Origin: Collinsella sp.
GTDB lineage: Bacteria; Actinomycetota; Coriobacteriia; Coriobacteriales; Coriobacteriaceae
Assembly (NCBI GenBank): GCA_019414055.1
Contig: DXMV01000006.1
Span: forward strand, 62,001-126,000
Reading direction: 5' to 3'
Length of the DNA: 64,000 nucleotides
Positions 1-8,740 of the stretch are shown piece after piece (the stretch's first letter is position 1; each line of letters opens with the position of its first letter). The notes under the pieces are model-generated. The model was not told the DNA's origin, did not search any database, and worked only from the letters and a program-made list of their open reading frames with translations. A program made the translations under genes and the position numbers.

Positions 1-528
1 TCGTTTCCGCTGGTCTACCGCACGGCGCTCGGAGCCTTTGAGAGCCTTGACACGCAGATGCTCGATGCCGCGCGAACCCTGGGATGGTCCGAGCGTCGCA
101 TCTTTACCAAGCTTATGATGCCGCTTGGCTGGCCCTCGATTGCCGCCGGCGCGGTGCTTGCCTTCGCGCGTGCCATGGGCGAGTTTGGCTGCACCCTGTT
201 CTTTGCGGGCAACTACGCCGGCATTACCCAGACCATCCCCATCGCCATCTACTTTGAGTGGATGGGCGGCAACACGTCGGTGGCCCTCTTTTGGGTCGTG
301 GTCGTAATTGCGTTCAGCTTCCTGGTCATTCTGTTCATCAACATGTATACGGCGCATTCGCAAAAGTACCGCGGGCGCGGCCTGTCCCGCGCGGAGCGCA
401 AGCAGGCCAAAGATCTCGCCGGACAGGGCGATTCGCTCGACCCGGCGGGCGGCGATGCCTTGCGTATCGATCGCGAGGCGCTGGCCGAGCTTATGCGCGA
501 TGACGCCGTCTCGAAGGGAGGTCGATAG
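1..528 (+). CDS. modB: Molybdate ABC transporter permease ModB, C-terminal part
   Basis: Frame 1 is open from the first base, so the gene starts upstream of the window. The visible 175 residues contain the permease EAA-type loop (LDAARTLGWSERRIFTKLMMP), followed by GAVLAFARAMGEFG and hydrophobic spans. This is the usual end of a ModB/CysT-type inner-membrane permease that forms the molybdate channel with ModC. The tail after the last span, from about residue 120, is long, charged and Glu/Arg/Ala-rich, which is more than most ModB proteins carry. The next gene starts 3 bases after the stop, so the two are co-transcribed. A sulfate or tungstate permease is possible, but several molybdoenzymes lie nearby. 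Confidence 0.85.
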   Translation, partial: SFPLVYRTALGAFESLDTQMLDAARTLGWSERRIFTKLMMPLGWPSIAAGAVLAFARAMGEFGCTLFFAGNYAGITQTIPIAIYFEWMGGNTSVALFWVVVVIAFSFLVILFINMYTAHSQKYRGRGLSRAERKQAKDLAGQGDSLDPAGGDALRIDREALAELMRDDAVSKGGR

Positions 529-531
529 ACC

Positions 532-1602
532 ATGTCGCTTGTCCTGGATATCAAAAAGCGCTATCCCGGCTTTACCCTCGACATTCAGCTCGATGCCGGC
601 GAGGAGCGTGTGGCGCTCCTGGGCGCCTCGGGTTGCGGCAAGAGCTGCACGTTGCGCTGCATTGCCGGCGTGGAGACACCCGACGAGGGCAAGATCGTCG
701 TCAACGGCGTGACCTTTTTTGACTCGGCGACGGGCATCAACCTGTCGCCCCAGGAGCGAAAATGCGCCCTGCTGTTCCAAAACTATCAGCTGTTCCCTAA
801 TATGACGGTGGCCGATAACGTGTGCGCCGGCGTTGAGGGTGCAGGTGACGCCGCAGCGCGCAGACAGCTTGCCGAGCGCTACCTGGGTATCTTTGGACTG
901 GCCGACTTTGCCGACCGTTATCCCGCGCGCCTCTCGGGCGGCCAGCAGCAGCGTGTGGCGCTTGCTCGCATGGTGGCGGCACACCCGGGCATTTTTATGT
1001 TCGACGAGCCCATGAGCGCGCTCGACGCGTATCTCAAGAGCGCGCTTGAGCAGAACATGCTCGACCTGTTCGACGTCTGTAACCGTACCGTGCTCTACGT
1101 GAGCCACGATATTGACGAGGCATGCCGCCTGTGCGAGCGCATTTGCGTGATGCATAACGGGCATGTGGAGGAGATCGGCTTCGTTGAGGACGTGGTCCGC
1201 CGGCCGCAAACCTTGGCTGCGCTGCGCCTGACGGGCTGCAAGAATACGAGCCGCGCGCGCAAGATTGGGCTTCAGGAAGTTGAGGCCCTGGACTGGGGCA
1301 TGACCTTCAACGTGGGCCGTGAGGTTCCCGATAACGTGGCGTACCTGGGTATTCGTGCGAGCTACTTCCATGTGGACAACCGCGCTGAGCGCGGTCGTAA
1401 CAGCTACGATCTGCATGTGGCCCGCGTGAGCGATTCGCGTTTTGAGCGCCTGGTGCTGCTGGATGTGCCGCGTGCCGATGCGCCGACGCGCCTGCAGTGG
1501 AAGGTCAACAAAGTGGGCATGCCTGTCGACGAGCTGCCGCAAGCAGGCGAGACGCTGCGCATGCATTTTGATGCCAGCAGGATCCATTTGGTTTGTCGAT
1601 AG
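532..1602 (+). CDS. modC: Molybdate ABC transporter ATP-binding protein ModC
   Basis: A 356-residue ABC ATPase that powers molybdate import with ModB. It shows Walker A GASGCGKS (near residue 33), the signature LSGGQQQR, Walker B IFMFDEPMSALD and the switch histidine in VLYVSHD. About 120 residues follow the ATPase domain; they do not look like a standard TOBE/MOP domain, but the length fits the family. Its start lies 3 bases downstream of modB. Molybdate supply fits the molybdopterin enzymes encoded later (FdhF, the orphan oxidoreductase and the molybdenum hydroxylase). Confidence 0.88.
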   Translation: MSLVLDIKKRYPGFTLDIQLDAGEERVALLGASGCGKSCTLRCIAGVETPDEGKIVVNGVTFFDSATGINLSPQERKCALLFQNYQLFPNMTVADNVCAGVEGAGDAAARRQLAERYLGIFGLADFADRYPARLSGGQQQRVALARMVAAHPGIFMFDEPMSALDAYLKSALEQNMLDLFDVCNRTVLYVSHDIDEACRLCERICVMHNGHVEEIGFVEDVVRRPQTLAALRLTGCKNTSRARKIGLQEVEALDWGMTFNVGREVPDNVAYLGIRASYFHVDNRAERGRNSYDLHVARVSDSRFERLVLLDVPRADAPTRLQWKVNKVGMPVDELPQAGETLRMHFDASRIHLVCR

Positions 1603-1631
1603 CGCCGGGTAATGCCGTCGGGGGATATAAG

Positions 1632-1656
1632 CCTCGGCGGCTTTATTTTTGCCGTT
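1632..1656 (+). terminator. Probable rho-independent terminator after modC
   Basis: A short AAGCC/GGCTT hairpin with loop TCGGC is followed by TTATTTTT. The stem is only 5 to 6 bp, so strength is uncertain. Confidence 0.5.
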
Positions 1657-1805
1657 CGCCGAATGAGGAATGACAAACTCTTATCAATCAAGATAATTAT
1701 TTATTAAACGACGGCACACGACGCTGTCGTACGAATGTCAACGGTGTTCGCATGGCCGATGACCGTTGATATAGTTGACCTCAACTGGTTAAGGAGGGTG
1801 CGCAC

Positions 1806-1874
1806 ATGCCGCAGACGACATATATTCGCCGCGTTGCCGCGCGCGCCCAGTATATGGCTCGGAGCCGCATATGA
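1806..1874 (+). CDS. Possible 22-residue leader or small protein, Arg-rich
   Basis: In the 431-base gap between modC and the next reductase, a strong Shine-Dalgarno (AAGGAGGG) sits 6 bases before an ATG opening a 22-codon frame, MPQTTYIRRVAARAQYMARS plus two residues, ending in TGA. It carries five arginines and no recognisable domain. Just upstream is the small dyad AGTTGACCTCAACT. It could be a regulatory leader peptide for the following reductase operon, a real small basic protein, or chance. The rest of the gap shows no gene; its start around 1675-1715 is AT-rich and may hold the promoter. Confidence 0.3.
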   Translation: MPQTTYIRRVAARAQYMARSRI

Positions 1875-2033
1875 GCAGGTATGTTCACGGCTCCGGGAGA
1901 GACGACGCACAACTAAATAATCGACCGCAAAGCAGGTTCCCCAAAATTCCGGGTTTGAGCACGGCCGGGCAATCGCCGTCCGTCGTGCATCGATACCGCT
2001 GTTATCCGTTTTTGGTTCGAGAGGGGAACCGTT

Positions 2034-3317
2034 ATGGCTGAAGAATTCGATTTCCATCCGATGTGGGAGAGCCTCGGCATGAATCTTGCCGACCACGATA
2101 TGCTGCTGGGCGCCGTGGGCCAGATGTACGGGGACATGTTCCTGACGCAGAACAACCGCCCCAAGTCCACGTCCTACTTGGACTTTGTGGCCACCAACAT
2201 CCATAGCGGCCGCATTAAGGAGATGCTCGACAAGAAGGAGGCTGGCGAGGCCACCAAAATCGTGGGCTCGTTCTGCGTGTACGTGCCCGAGGAGATCGTG
2301 CTTGCCTGTGACGGCATTCCCGTTGGTCTGTGCTCGGGTGCCGATTGGGCAACGGACAAGGTCGAGGAGCACTTGCCGCGCAACACTTGTCCACTTATCA
2401 AGAGCTTTGCCGGCTTTAAGCTGGGTGAGGTCTGCCCCTACATCGAGTCGAGTGACTTGGTGGTAGGCGAGAACACCTGCGATGGCAAGAAGAAGGCCTA
2501 CGAGTTTTTTGCCACGCAAAAGAACATGTACGTCATGGATATTCCCAACGTGCACGACGAGTCGACGCTCGTGACCTGGAAGGCCGAGGTTAAAAAGCTC
2601 GCCGCCAAGATTGAGGAAGAGTGTGGCGTCACGATTACGCCTGAGCGTCTGAAGGCCGCCATCCGCGCCGTCAATGAGAAGCGTCGCGCCCTGCAGCGCC
2701 TCGCTGCCACGCGCGCTGCCGACCCAGCGCCCATTAGCGGTCTCGACAGCCTGCTGACCGTTCAGGCCGCCTTTATGGACGACACGCCGCGTCTGACCGG
2801 AGCCATTAACGATATGGCGGCCGAGTGCGAGCAGCGTGTCGAGGCCGGAGAGGGCGTGGCGCCCAAGGGGACCAAGCGCATCCTGTACACCGGCACGCCC
2901 ATGGCCGTGCCCAACTGGAAGCTGTTCAACCTCATCGAGAAGGCCGGCGGCGTTGTGGTGGGCGAGGAGTCCTGCACGGGTTCGCGCTATTACAAGGACT
3001 TGGTCGATGAGTCCGGTGAGACGGTTGACGAGATGCTCGATGCTATCGCCGAGCGCTATTTTAAGATCAACTGTGCCGTCTTTACGCCCAACGACCAGCG
3101 AATGAAGGACATTGTCCAGATGGCCAAGGACCTGCATGCCGACGGCATTGTCGACGTGGCCCTGCAGTTCTGCACGCTCTACGAGATGGAGTCGTTTGCC
3201 GTGGAGAAGGCCGCCGAGGAGGCCGGCATTCCGTTTATGCACATCACGACCGACTATGCCGGCGAGGACGCCGGCCAACTGCAAACCAGGATCGAGGCTT
3301 TCTTGGAAACCATTTAG
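2034..3317 (+). CDS. 2-hydroxyacyl-CoA dehydratase family double-cubane-type reductase (1)
   Basis: A 427-residue protein of the HgdB/FldC/YjiM family. These proteins bind an iron-sulfur cluster and take an energised electron from an ATP-hydrolysing activator to drive difficult reductions. Family hallmarks are visible: NTCPLIKSFAGFKLGEVCP and VVGENTCDGKKKAYEF in the first domain, then ESCTGSRYYKDL and the cysteine in LQFCTLYEME in the second. The next gene is a paralogue and the third is the activator, the arrangement expected for a double-cubane cluster reductase or dehydratase. No CoA-transferase or acyl-CoA dehydrogenase is adjacent, so an amino-acid fermentation role is not supported. The substrate is unknown. 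Confidence 0.8.
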   Translation: MAEEFDFHPMWESLGMNLADHDMLLGAVGQMYGDMFLTQNNRPKSTSYLDFVATNIHSGRIKEMLDKKEAGEATKIVGSFCVYVPEEIVLACDGIPVGLCSGADWATDKVEEHLPRNTCPLIKSFAGFKLGEVCPYIESSDLVVGENTCDGKKKAYEFFATQKNMYVMDIPNVHDESTLVTWKAEVKKLAAKIEEECGVTITPERLKAAIRAVNEKRRALQRLAATRAADPAPISGLDSLLTVQAAFMDDTPRLTGAINDMAAECEQRVEAGEGVAPKGTKRILYTGTPMAVPNWKLFNLIEKAGGVVVGEESCTGSRYYKDLVDESGETVDEMLDAIAERYFKINCAVFTPNDQRMKDIVQMAKDLHADGIVDVALQFCTLYEMESFAVEKAAEEAGIPFMHITTDYAGEDAGQLQTRIEAFLETI

Positions 3318-3332
3318 GGCTATCCGTCTCGG

Positions 3333-3435
3333 CGGCTTCCCCAGGCACCCGATCTTGCCGTTCAAACCGTCGCTTGCGTACCAGAAGTACGCGGCGCTCC
3401 TCTTTCACGGCAACCTCGGGCACCTGGGAAAGCCG
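3333..3435 (+). repeat. Nested palindromic element, family 2 copy A
   Basis: This fills most of the gap between the two reductase genes. Outer arms (3333-3361 and 3407-3435) pair over about 28 bases with a few mismatches. An inner hairpin GCGTAC-CAGAA-GTACGC lies at the tip. The segments TGCCGTTCAA and TTTCACGGCA flanking the inner hairpin recur in the element at 47901-48000, although the outer arms there are unrelated. Confidence 0.75.
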
Positions 3436-3472
3436 TTTCTTTGGTTGGTTAAAAGGTCTGTTAAGGAGTTAT

Positions 3473-4636
3473 ATGTCGGAAAATACTGAGCAGCCGTTGC
3501 CGCGCACGTTTGAGGAGTTCAACGAGCAACGCAAGGCGGCGTTTATTCGCGTCAAGGATTATAAGCAGGCGGGTAATCGCCTGGTCGGCTTTTTGTGCAG
3601 CTATACGCCGCTCGAGATTATCGATGCTGCGGACGCTGCAAGTGTGGCCTTGTGCGGCACATCCGACGAGGTGATTCCCGAGGCCGAGAAGGTGCTGCCG
3701 GCAAATCTGTGTCCGCTCATCAAATCGACGTACGGCTTTGCCTACTCGCAAAAGTGCCCGTTTACGTACTTTAGCGACATGATCATCGGCGAGACCACCT
3801 GCGACGGCAAGAAGAAGATGTACGAGCTACTCAACGAGCTCAAGCGCACGCACATTCTGCATCTTCCGCAGGGTCGCGATCGTGCCTACGAGCGTGAAGG
3901 CTGGTACGAGGAGTGCCGCCTGCTCAAGGAGGAGCTCGAGGGCTTCTACGGCATCACGATTACCGACGATGACCTGCGCGCTGCCGTCCGTCGTCGCAAC
4001 CGCTTGCGTGCGGCCCAGCTCGAGATGTTTGCACTGCAGGCCAACCAGCCGGCGGCCATGAGCGGCGTCGACCTGATGAGCACCATGTTTGCCGGTACGT
4101 TCAGCTTTGATATCGAGGCCTATACGCAGCAGCTGGAGCAAAAGGTTGCCAAGCTGCGCGAGGCCTACGACGCAGGCGAGCGCCCGGTTGCGGCGGATGC
4201 CAAGCGCATTCTGATTACTGGTTGCCCGGTGGGCGGCGTGATCAACAAGATCGGTCGCACCATCGAGTCCAATGGCGGCGTGGTCGTGTGCATGGACGAC
4301 TGCTCGGGCGAGCGCACGGCGGCCATGATGATCGATCCGGAGGCTCCCGACATCCTGCGTGCCATCGCCGACCGCTACCTGGACATCAACTGCTCGGTCA
4401 TGACGCCCAACGATGGTCGTATGGAAAACACGCTGGCCATGTGCGAGAAGTATCATGTCGATGGCGTGGTAGAGAGCGTGCTACAGGCCTGCCACACCTT
4501 TAACGTGGAGAGTGCGCGCATGCAGGAGGCTGTCGAGGGCGCGGGTATTCCGTATATGAAGATCGAGACCGACTACAGCAACGGCGACATGGGCCAGATC
4601 GAGACGCGCATCGCTGCCTTTATCGAGACCCTGTAG
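3473..4636 (+). CDS. 2-hydroxyacyl-CoA dehydratase family double-cubane-type reductase (2)
   Basis: A 387-residue paralogue of the preceding gene with the same motifs: NLCPLIKSTYGFAYSQKCP, IIGETTCDGKKKMYEL, MDDCSGERTAAM and LQACHTFNVES. I chose the ATG at 3473 because AAGGAG ends 4 bases before it; the open frame extends upstream through a palindromic repeat that is unlikely to be coding. The pair may form a heterodimer like the alpha/beta subunits of dehydratases, or each may be a homodimeric reductase (inference). It is followed after 50 bases by the activator gene. The substrate is unknown. Confidence 0.8.
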   Translation: MSENTEQPLPRTFEEFNEQRKAAFIRVKDYKQAGNRLVGFLCSYTPLEIIDAADAASVALCGTSDEVIPEAEKVLPANLCPLIKSTYGFAYSQKCPFTYFSDMIIGETTCDGKKKMYELLNELKRTHILHLPQGRDRAYEREGWYEECRLLKEELEGFYGITITDDDLRAAVRRRNRLRAAQLEMFALQANQPAAMSGVDLMSTMFAGTFSFDIEAYTQQLEQKVAKLREAYDAGERPVAADAKRILITGCPVGGVINKIGRTIESNGGVVVCMDDCSGERTAAMMIDPEAPDILRAIADRYLDINCSVMTPNDGRMENTLAMCEKYHVDGVVESVLQACHTFNVESARMQEAVEGAGIPYMKIETDYSNGDMGQIETRIAAFIETL

Positions 4637-4686
4637 GACAAATGCGGCAAAGGGATGGCTGCTTTGCCGCATAGAAGGAGGATGCC

Positions 4687-5451
4687 GTGGTTGGCATTGG
4701 TATCGACATAGGTTCGACGGCCGCGAAGGCTGCGGTGGTGGAGACGGACAACGCCGTTGCGTGGACCTGCGTCATGCCGACGGGGTATTCGTCGGTCGAT
4801 GCGGCCGAGCGCCTACGCGGTGAACTCGCCGCAGCCGGCTATGACGTGACGGGCGACGATGTTCGCGTGGTCGCGACTGGCTACGGCCGTGTCGCCGTGC
4901 CCTATGCGCACAAGGTCGTGACCGAGATCACCTGCCACGGCACCGGTGCCGTGCGCCTGTTTGGCGACCATGGCACGGTGATTGACGTGGGCGGCCAGGA
5001 CACCAAAGTCATTCAGCTTAAGGGCGGCCGCGTGGCCAAGTTCGCCATGAACGACAAGTGCGCCGCCGGCACGGGGCGCTTTCTGGAGATCATGGCCGAC
5101 CGCCTGGGCATTACCCAGCAGCAGATGGCAGACCTCGCCCGCACCGGCGAGCCTACCAAGATTTCTAGCATGTGTACCGTGTTTGCCGAAAGCGAGGTTA
5201 TCAGCCTGATCGGTCGCGGTGAGCCGCGCGAGAACATTGCGCGTGGCGTGATCGACAGCGTGGTCTCGCGCGTGGCGACCATGGCCGGGCAGGCCGCGGG
5301 CGCCCCGTACTACCTGACCGGTGGCCTGTGCGAGAACGCCTTCGTAGTGGAGCGGTTGGGCGAGCTACTGGGGTCGCCGGTGACCACCTCGCCCCAGGCT
5401 CGCTTTGCTGGAGCGATCGGCGCGGCTGTCCGCGCACAGGCGCTCAATTAA
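4687..5451 (+). CDS. BadF/BcrA-type ATPase activator of the dehydratase-family reductases
   Basis: A 254-residue ASKHA ATPase similar to HgdC and YjiL. It starts with GTG, 6 bases after GGAGGATGC. The phosphate-binding motif GIDIGSTAAKAAVV opens the protein. The two conserved cysteines that hold the bridging [4Fe-4S] cluster of the homodimer are present in NDKCAAGTG and SSMCTVFAESEV. In this family ATP hydrolysis injects one low-potential electron into the partner reductase. Adjacency to two such reductases and immediately before selD suggests a dedicated system; a link to selenium chemistry is inference. Confidence 0.87.
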   Translation: MVGIGIDIGSTAAKAAVVETDNAVAWTCVMPTGYSSVDAAERLRGELAAAGYDVTGDDVRVVATGYGRVAVPYAHKVVTEITCHGTGAVRLFGDHGTVIDVGGQDTKVIQLKGGRVAKFAMNDKCAAGTGRFLEIMADRLGITQQQMADLARTGEPTKISSMCTVFAESEVISLIGRGEPRENIARGVIDSVVSRVATMAGQAAGAPYYLTGGLCENAFVVERLGELLGSPVTTSPQARFAGAIGAAVRAQALN

Positions 5452-5521
5452 AGCATCCGCCTTGGGCTCGCATTCATGCGTATACTGGGAGAAAATGATT
5501 GACCGATGAGAGGAGGTATCG

Positions 5522-6571
5522 ATGGCTGACGATCAGATTAAGCTCACGTCTATGACTGCCGCGAGCGGTTGAGCCGCTAAGTTGGCTCCTGGAGCCCTCG
5601 CCCAGGTCCTGGGCGACTTGCCCAATGTGCATAACGATAACCTGCTCGTGGGGTTCGATACCTCCGACGATGCGAGCGTTTTTCGCGTTGGCGAGAACTT
5701 GGGTCTCGTGCAGTCCATCGACTTCTTCCCGCCGATGGTCGACGACCCGTTCCTGTTTGGCCAGATCGCGGCGGCCAACTCGCTGTCGGACATCTACGCC
5801 ATGGGCGGGCGGCCGAGCCATGCCATGAACCTGCTCTGCATACCCAGTTGCCTGGGTGTTGAGGTTGCCGGCCAGATTCTGGCGGGCGGTGCCGACAAGT
5901 GCGTCGAGGCGGGCTGCTCCATCGCGGGCGGTCACACCATCAACGACGACGAGCCCAAGTACGGCTTGTCTGTGAGCGGCTTTGTCGCGCTCGACCGCAT
6001 GCTCGCCAACAGCGGCGCACGCGTGGGCGATGTTCTGCTGCTGACCAAGGCGATCGGCTCGGGCATCATCACCACGGCCATTAAGGGCGAACTCATCGAG
6101 CAGGACGAGGCCACAGCCATGTTTGACTCGATGCGCACCCTTAACGAGGCACCGATTCGTCTGGCCGAGGGACTTGAGCTTCACGGCTGTACCGACATCA
6201 CGGGCTTTGGCTTGATTGGGCATGCGTGCGAGATGGCCGAGGGCTCGGGCGTGCAGATTGATCTTGCGTCGGAGGCGGTGCCGCTCTTTGACCAGGTACT
6301 CGACATGGCACGTCTGGGCATTATCCCAGCGGGCTCCTACCGCAACCAGGACTTTTTTGGCCCGCGTGTGGCTGTCGACGAGGGCCTGGAGCCGGGCATG
6401 CTCGACGCGCTGTACGATCCGCAGACGTCTGGTGGCCTGCTTATCGCGGCGCCCGCGGCGGATGTGGATGAGCTTGCGCGTCGCCTGGATGCCGAGGGGT
6501 GCATCGCCGCCGTTATCGGTCGCGTGTGCGAGGCGGTGCCGGGCGGTCCTGCTGTTCGCGTTGTGCATTAA
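5522..6571 (+). CDS. selD: Selenide, water dikinase SelD, itself a selenoprotein (UGA read as Sec17)
   Basis: SelD makes selenophosphate from selenide and ATP, the Se donor for Sec-tRNA. The gene is interrupted by in-frame TGA at 5570-5572. Reading through joins ATG 5522 (preceded by GAGGAGGTAT) to the long frame and gives ASG-U-AAKLAPGALAQVL, aligning Sec17 with the catalytic Cys/Sec and Lys20 with the essential lysine of SelD. Full length is 349 residues, normal for the family. The AIRS-type ATP-binding features follow (DDASVFRV, GGHTINDDEPKYGL, TDITGFGLIGHACEMAEGSG). A SECIS-like hairpin lies downstream of the UGA. It is followed by YedF, DUF3343 and a cysteine desulfurase-like gene, so the cluster is for selenium or sulfur delivery. 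A plain search would miss the first 20 residues. Confidence 0.95.
5573..5615 (+). promoter_or_regulatory. Candidate bacterial SECIS element of selD
   Basis: Two hairpins follow the UGA: GGCTC-CTG-GAGCC (5584-5596) and the stronger CGCCCAG-GTC-CTGGGCG (5599-5615). The second presents AGGUCC at its tip, close to the AGGUCU tip of Escherichia coli fdhF. Its first loop G lies 33 bases after the UGA, within the range known for bacterial SECIS elements. Which hairpin SelB binds cannot be settled by eye. Confidence 0.65.
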
Positions 6572-6631
6572 AGAAAACCGTTTATGCGACCGGCTACTTT
6601 TCCGGGCGGTCCCTTTTGAAAGGATGTAGCT

Positions 6632-7258
6632 ATGTCTACCAAGATTGAAGTCAATGCCATGGGCGATGCCTGCCCGCTGCCCGTCGTCAAGACGCTCAAA
6701 GCCCTGAAGCAGCTCGATGGCGAGGGTGCCGTGGTGACCTCGGTCGATAACGAGACCGCCGTCAAGAACATCTCCAAGATGGCGCAGGAGAAGGGCTGCA
6801 CGGCCTCGGTTGAGAAGGTTTCTGACGCCGAGTGGCACGTGACCGTGGCGACCTCCGGTGCCGTTGCCGTGGCAGACCCCGAGCAGGACGGTGCCGCTTT
6901 CTGCGGTGCCGGCGCCGGTAAGGGCAAGCTGGTCGTTTCCGTCTACACCGATTGCATGGGCCGCGGCGACGACGAGCTGGGCCACAAGCTCATGAAGGCC
7001 TTTATCTTTGCCGTGACGCAGCAGGAGGAGCTGCCCGCGACCATGCTGTTCTACAACGGCGGCGCCAAGCTTACCGTCGAGGGCTCACCGGTGCTCGACG
7101 ACCTGAAGGGTCTGGCCGAGCAGGGCGTCGAGATCCTCACCTGCGGCACCTGCCTCGACCACTATGGCATTAAGGACCAGCTCGCGGTGGGCGAGGTCAC
7201 GAACATGTACGTGATCGTGGAGAAGATGGAGCAGGCCGTGCGCGTTGTGCGCCCGTAG
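6632..7258 (+). CDS. yedF: Sulfurtransferase-like selenium metabolism protein YedF
   Basis: A 208-residue two-domain protein. The N-terminal TusA/SirA-like domain has the Cys-Pro-x-Pro motif (NAMGDACPLPVVKTLKALK), and a C-terminal DsrE-like part contains LTCGTCLDHYGIKDQLAVG. The family co-occurs with selD and is proposed to handle activated selenium or sulfur as a persulfide or perselenide. The gene lies 60 bases after selD with an AAAGGA Shine-Dalgarno. The exact reaction is not known. Confidence 0.88.
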   Translation: MSTKIEVNAMGDACPLPVVKTLKALKQLDGEGAVVTSVDNETAVKNISKMAQEKGCTASVEKVSDAEWHVTVATSGAVAVADPEQDGAAFCGAGAGKGKLVVSVYTDCMGRGDDELGHKLMKAFIFAVTQQEELPATMLFYNGGAKLTVEGSPVLDDLKGLAEQGVEILTCGTCLDHYGIKDQLAVGEVTNMYVIVEKMEQAVRVVRP

Positions 7259-7276
7259 CGTTTGGGCGGGATTGCC

Positions 7277-7528
7277 ATGAGAGAAAAGCGCCCTGCGCTT
7301 GTCATCACGTTTCCTACCACGGCGGCCGCCATGGGGTGCGAGACCCTATGCATCGAGCGCGGCCTTCCCGGGCGCACGATTCCCGTGCCCGGGGAGGTCG
7401 CTGCCGGCTGCGGCTTGGCGTGGAAGGCGTTGCCTGCCGATGAGGACCTGCTGCGCGGCGAACTCGCTGCGGCGGGCATTCCCACCGAGGGCTATACCGT
7501 GATTGATATGTGGGAGGTCGTGCGATGA
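7277..7528 (+). CDS. DUF3343 putative Se/S carrier protein (1)
   Basis: An 83-residue protein starting at ATG 7277. It contains the family pattern CETLCIERGLPGRTIPVPGE followed by VAAGCGLAWKA, with cysteines suited to carrying a sulfur or selenium atom. The stop overlaps the start of the next gene (ATGA), so translation is likely coupled. Context between yedF and a cysteine desulfurase-like enzyme supports a carrier between the PLP enzyme and SelD. A second, longer paralogue lies at 35125-35520. Confidence 0.78.
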   Translation: MREKRPALVITFPTTAAAMGCETLCIERGLPGRTIPVPGEVAAGCGLAWKALPADEDLLRGELAAAGIPTEGYTVIDMWEVVR

Positions 7529-8664
7529 TCTACCTGGATAACGCGGCGACGACCATGCACAAGCCGCAGACGGTCATCGATGCCGTGACGCAGGCGATGT
7601 GCTCGCTCGGCAATGCCGGGCGCGGTGCCACGTCGAGTGCGCTCGATGCGGCGCGTGCCATCCACGGCTGCCGCGCCAAGCTTGCGCGCCTTTTAGGTTG
7701 CCCGAGGGCGGACCATGTGTGCTTTACGCCCAACTCTACGGCGGCGCTTAACACCGCCATCAACGGGGTGGTGCGCCCCGGCGACCGCGTGGTCACGACG
7801 GTGCTCGAGCACAACTCCGTGCTGCGTCCGCTCAACCGCCTGGCAGCGGAGCGGGGTGTGACCGTTGAGCATGCGGGCTGCGACGCGAACGGTGCGCTCG
7901 ACTACGAAGAGCTTGAGCGGCTGGTGACGCCGGGCACACGTGCCGTGGTGGTGACGCACGCCTCAAATGTGACCGGCAACGCGGTCGACATTGTGCGCGT
8001 GGCGGCCATGGCCCATGCGGCCGGTGCGCTGGTAATCGTCGATGCCTCTCAGTCTGCCGGCACGGCGCGTATCGATATGCAGGCCATGGGGCTCGACGTG
8101 GTGTGCTTTACCGGCCACAAGGGGCTCATGGGTCCGCAGGGGACCGGCGGCCTGGCCGTGGCGGAGGGCATTGACGTGGCCCCTTGGGCCATGGGCGGTA
8201 CGGGCGTGCACAGCTTTGATCCACTGCAGTCACTGGAGTGGCCCACGCGCCTGGAGGCAGGTACGCTCAACGGCCATGGCATCGCGGGCCTTTCCGCCGG
8301 CCTCGACTTTATCGAGGCCCAGGGTGGGGTCGAGGCGATTGCAGCTCACGAACGCGCACTCGCCGAACGTTTCCTCTCCGGCGCTCGCGAAATCCCCAGC
8401 ATTGTACTTTACGGTGCGTTTGACCAACCTGCGCGCTCGGCGATCGTGTCGCTCAACGTGGGCGATATCGACTCTGCCGAGATTTCGGACGCGCTCATGC
8501 AAGGGTGGGGGATTGCGACGCGCCCCGGTGCCCATTGCGCTCCGCTCATGCACCGCGCGTTAGGTACCGAGCGCCAGGGTGTCGTCCGCTTCTCGTTTGG
8601 GTATTTCAACACGACCGAAGAAGTCGACACGGCTATCGATGCTCTGCGCAATTTAGCCTGCTAA
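7525..8664 (+). CDS. Class V aminotransferase-fold PLP enzyme, cysteine desulfurase / selenocysteine lyase-like
   Basis: A 379-residue PLP enzyme of the SufS/IscS superfamily. It opens with MIYLDNAATTMHKPQTVIDA. The PLP lysine lies in CFTGHKGLMGPQGTGG and the catalytic cysteine in TRPGAHCAPLMHRALG. The product would be a protein-bound persulfide or selenide for SelD, YedF or DUF3343 (inference from the cluster). ATG 7525 overlaps the DUF3343 stop. No SufBCD or IscU genes are near, which argues against a general iron-sulfur role. Confidence 0.85.
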   Translation: MIYLDNAATTMHKPQTVIDAVTQAMCSLGNAGRGATSSALDAARAIHGCRAKLARLLGCPRADHVCFTPNSTAALNTAINGVVRPGDRVVTTVLEHNSVLRPLNRLAAERGVTVEHAGCDANGALDYEELERLVTPGTRAVVVTHASNVTGNAVDIVRVAAMAHAAGALVIVDASQSAGTARIDMQAMGLDVVCFTGHKGLMGPQGTGGLAVAEGIDVAPWAMGGTGVHSFDPLQSLEWPTRLEAGTLNGHGIAGLSAGLDFIEAQGGVEAIAAHERALAERFLSGAREIPSIVLYGAFDQPARSAIVSLNVGDIDSAEISDALMQGWGIATRPGAHCAPLMHRALGTERQGVVRFSFGYFNTTEEVDTAIDALRNLAC

Positions 8665-8687
8665 AGCTGCTGGACCGTTTATACTTG

Positions 8688-8718
8688 CGGGACGGGTATT
8701 TTGCCCGTCCCGTTTTTG
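8688..8718 (+). terminator. Rho-independent terminator of the selenium cluster
   Basis: A perfect 9-bp stem CGGGACGGG / CCCGTCCCG with loop TATTTTG is followed directly by TTTTTG, ending the selD-yedF-DUF3343-desulfurase unit. Confidence 0.92.
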
Positions 8719-8740
8719 TTTCGACCCGAAAGGTGTGCCT

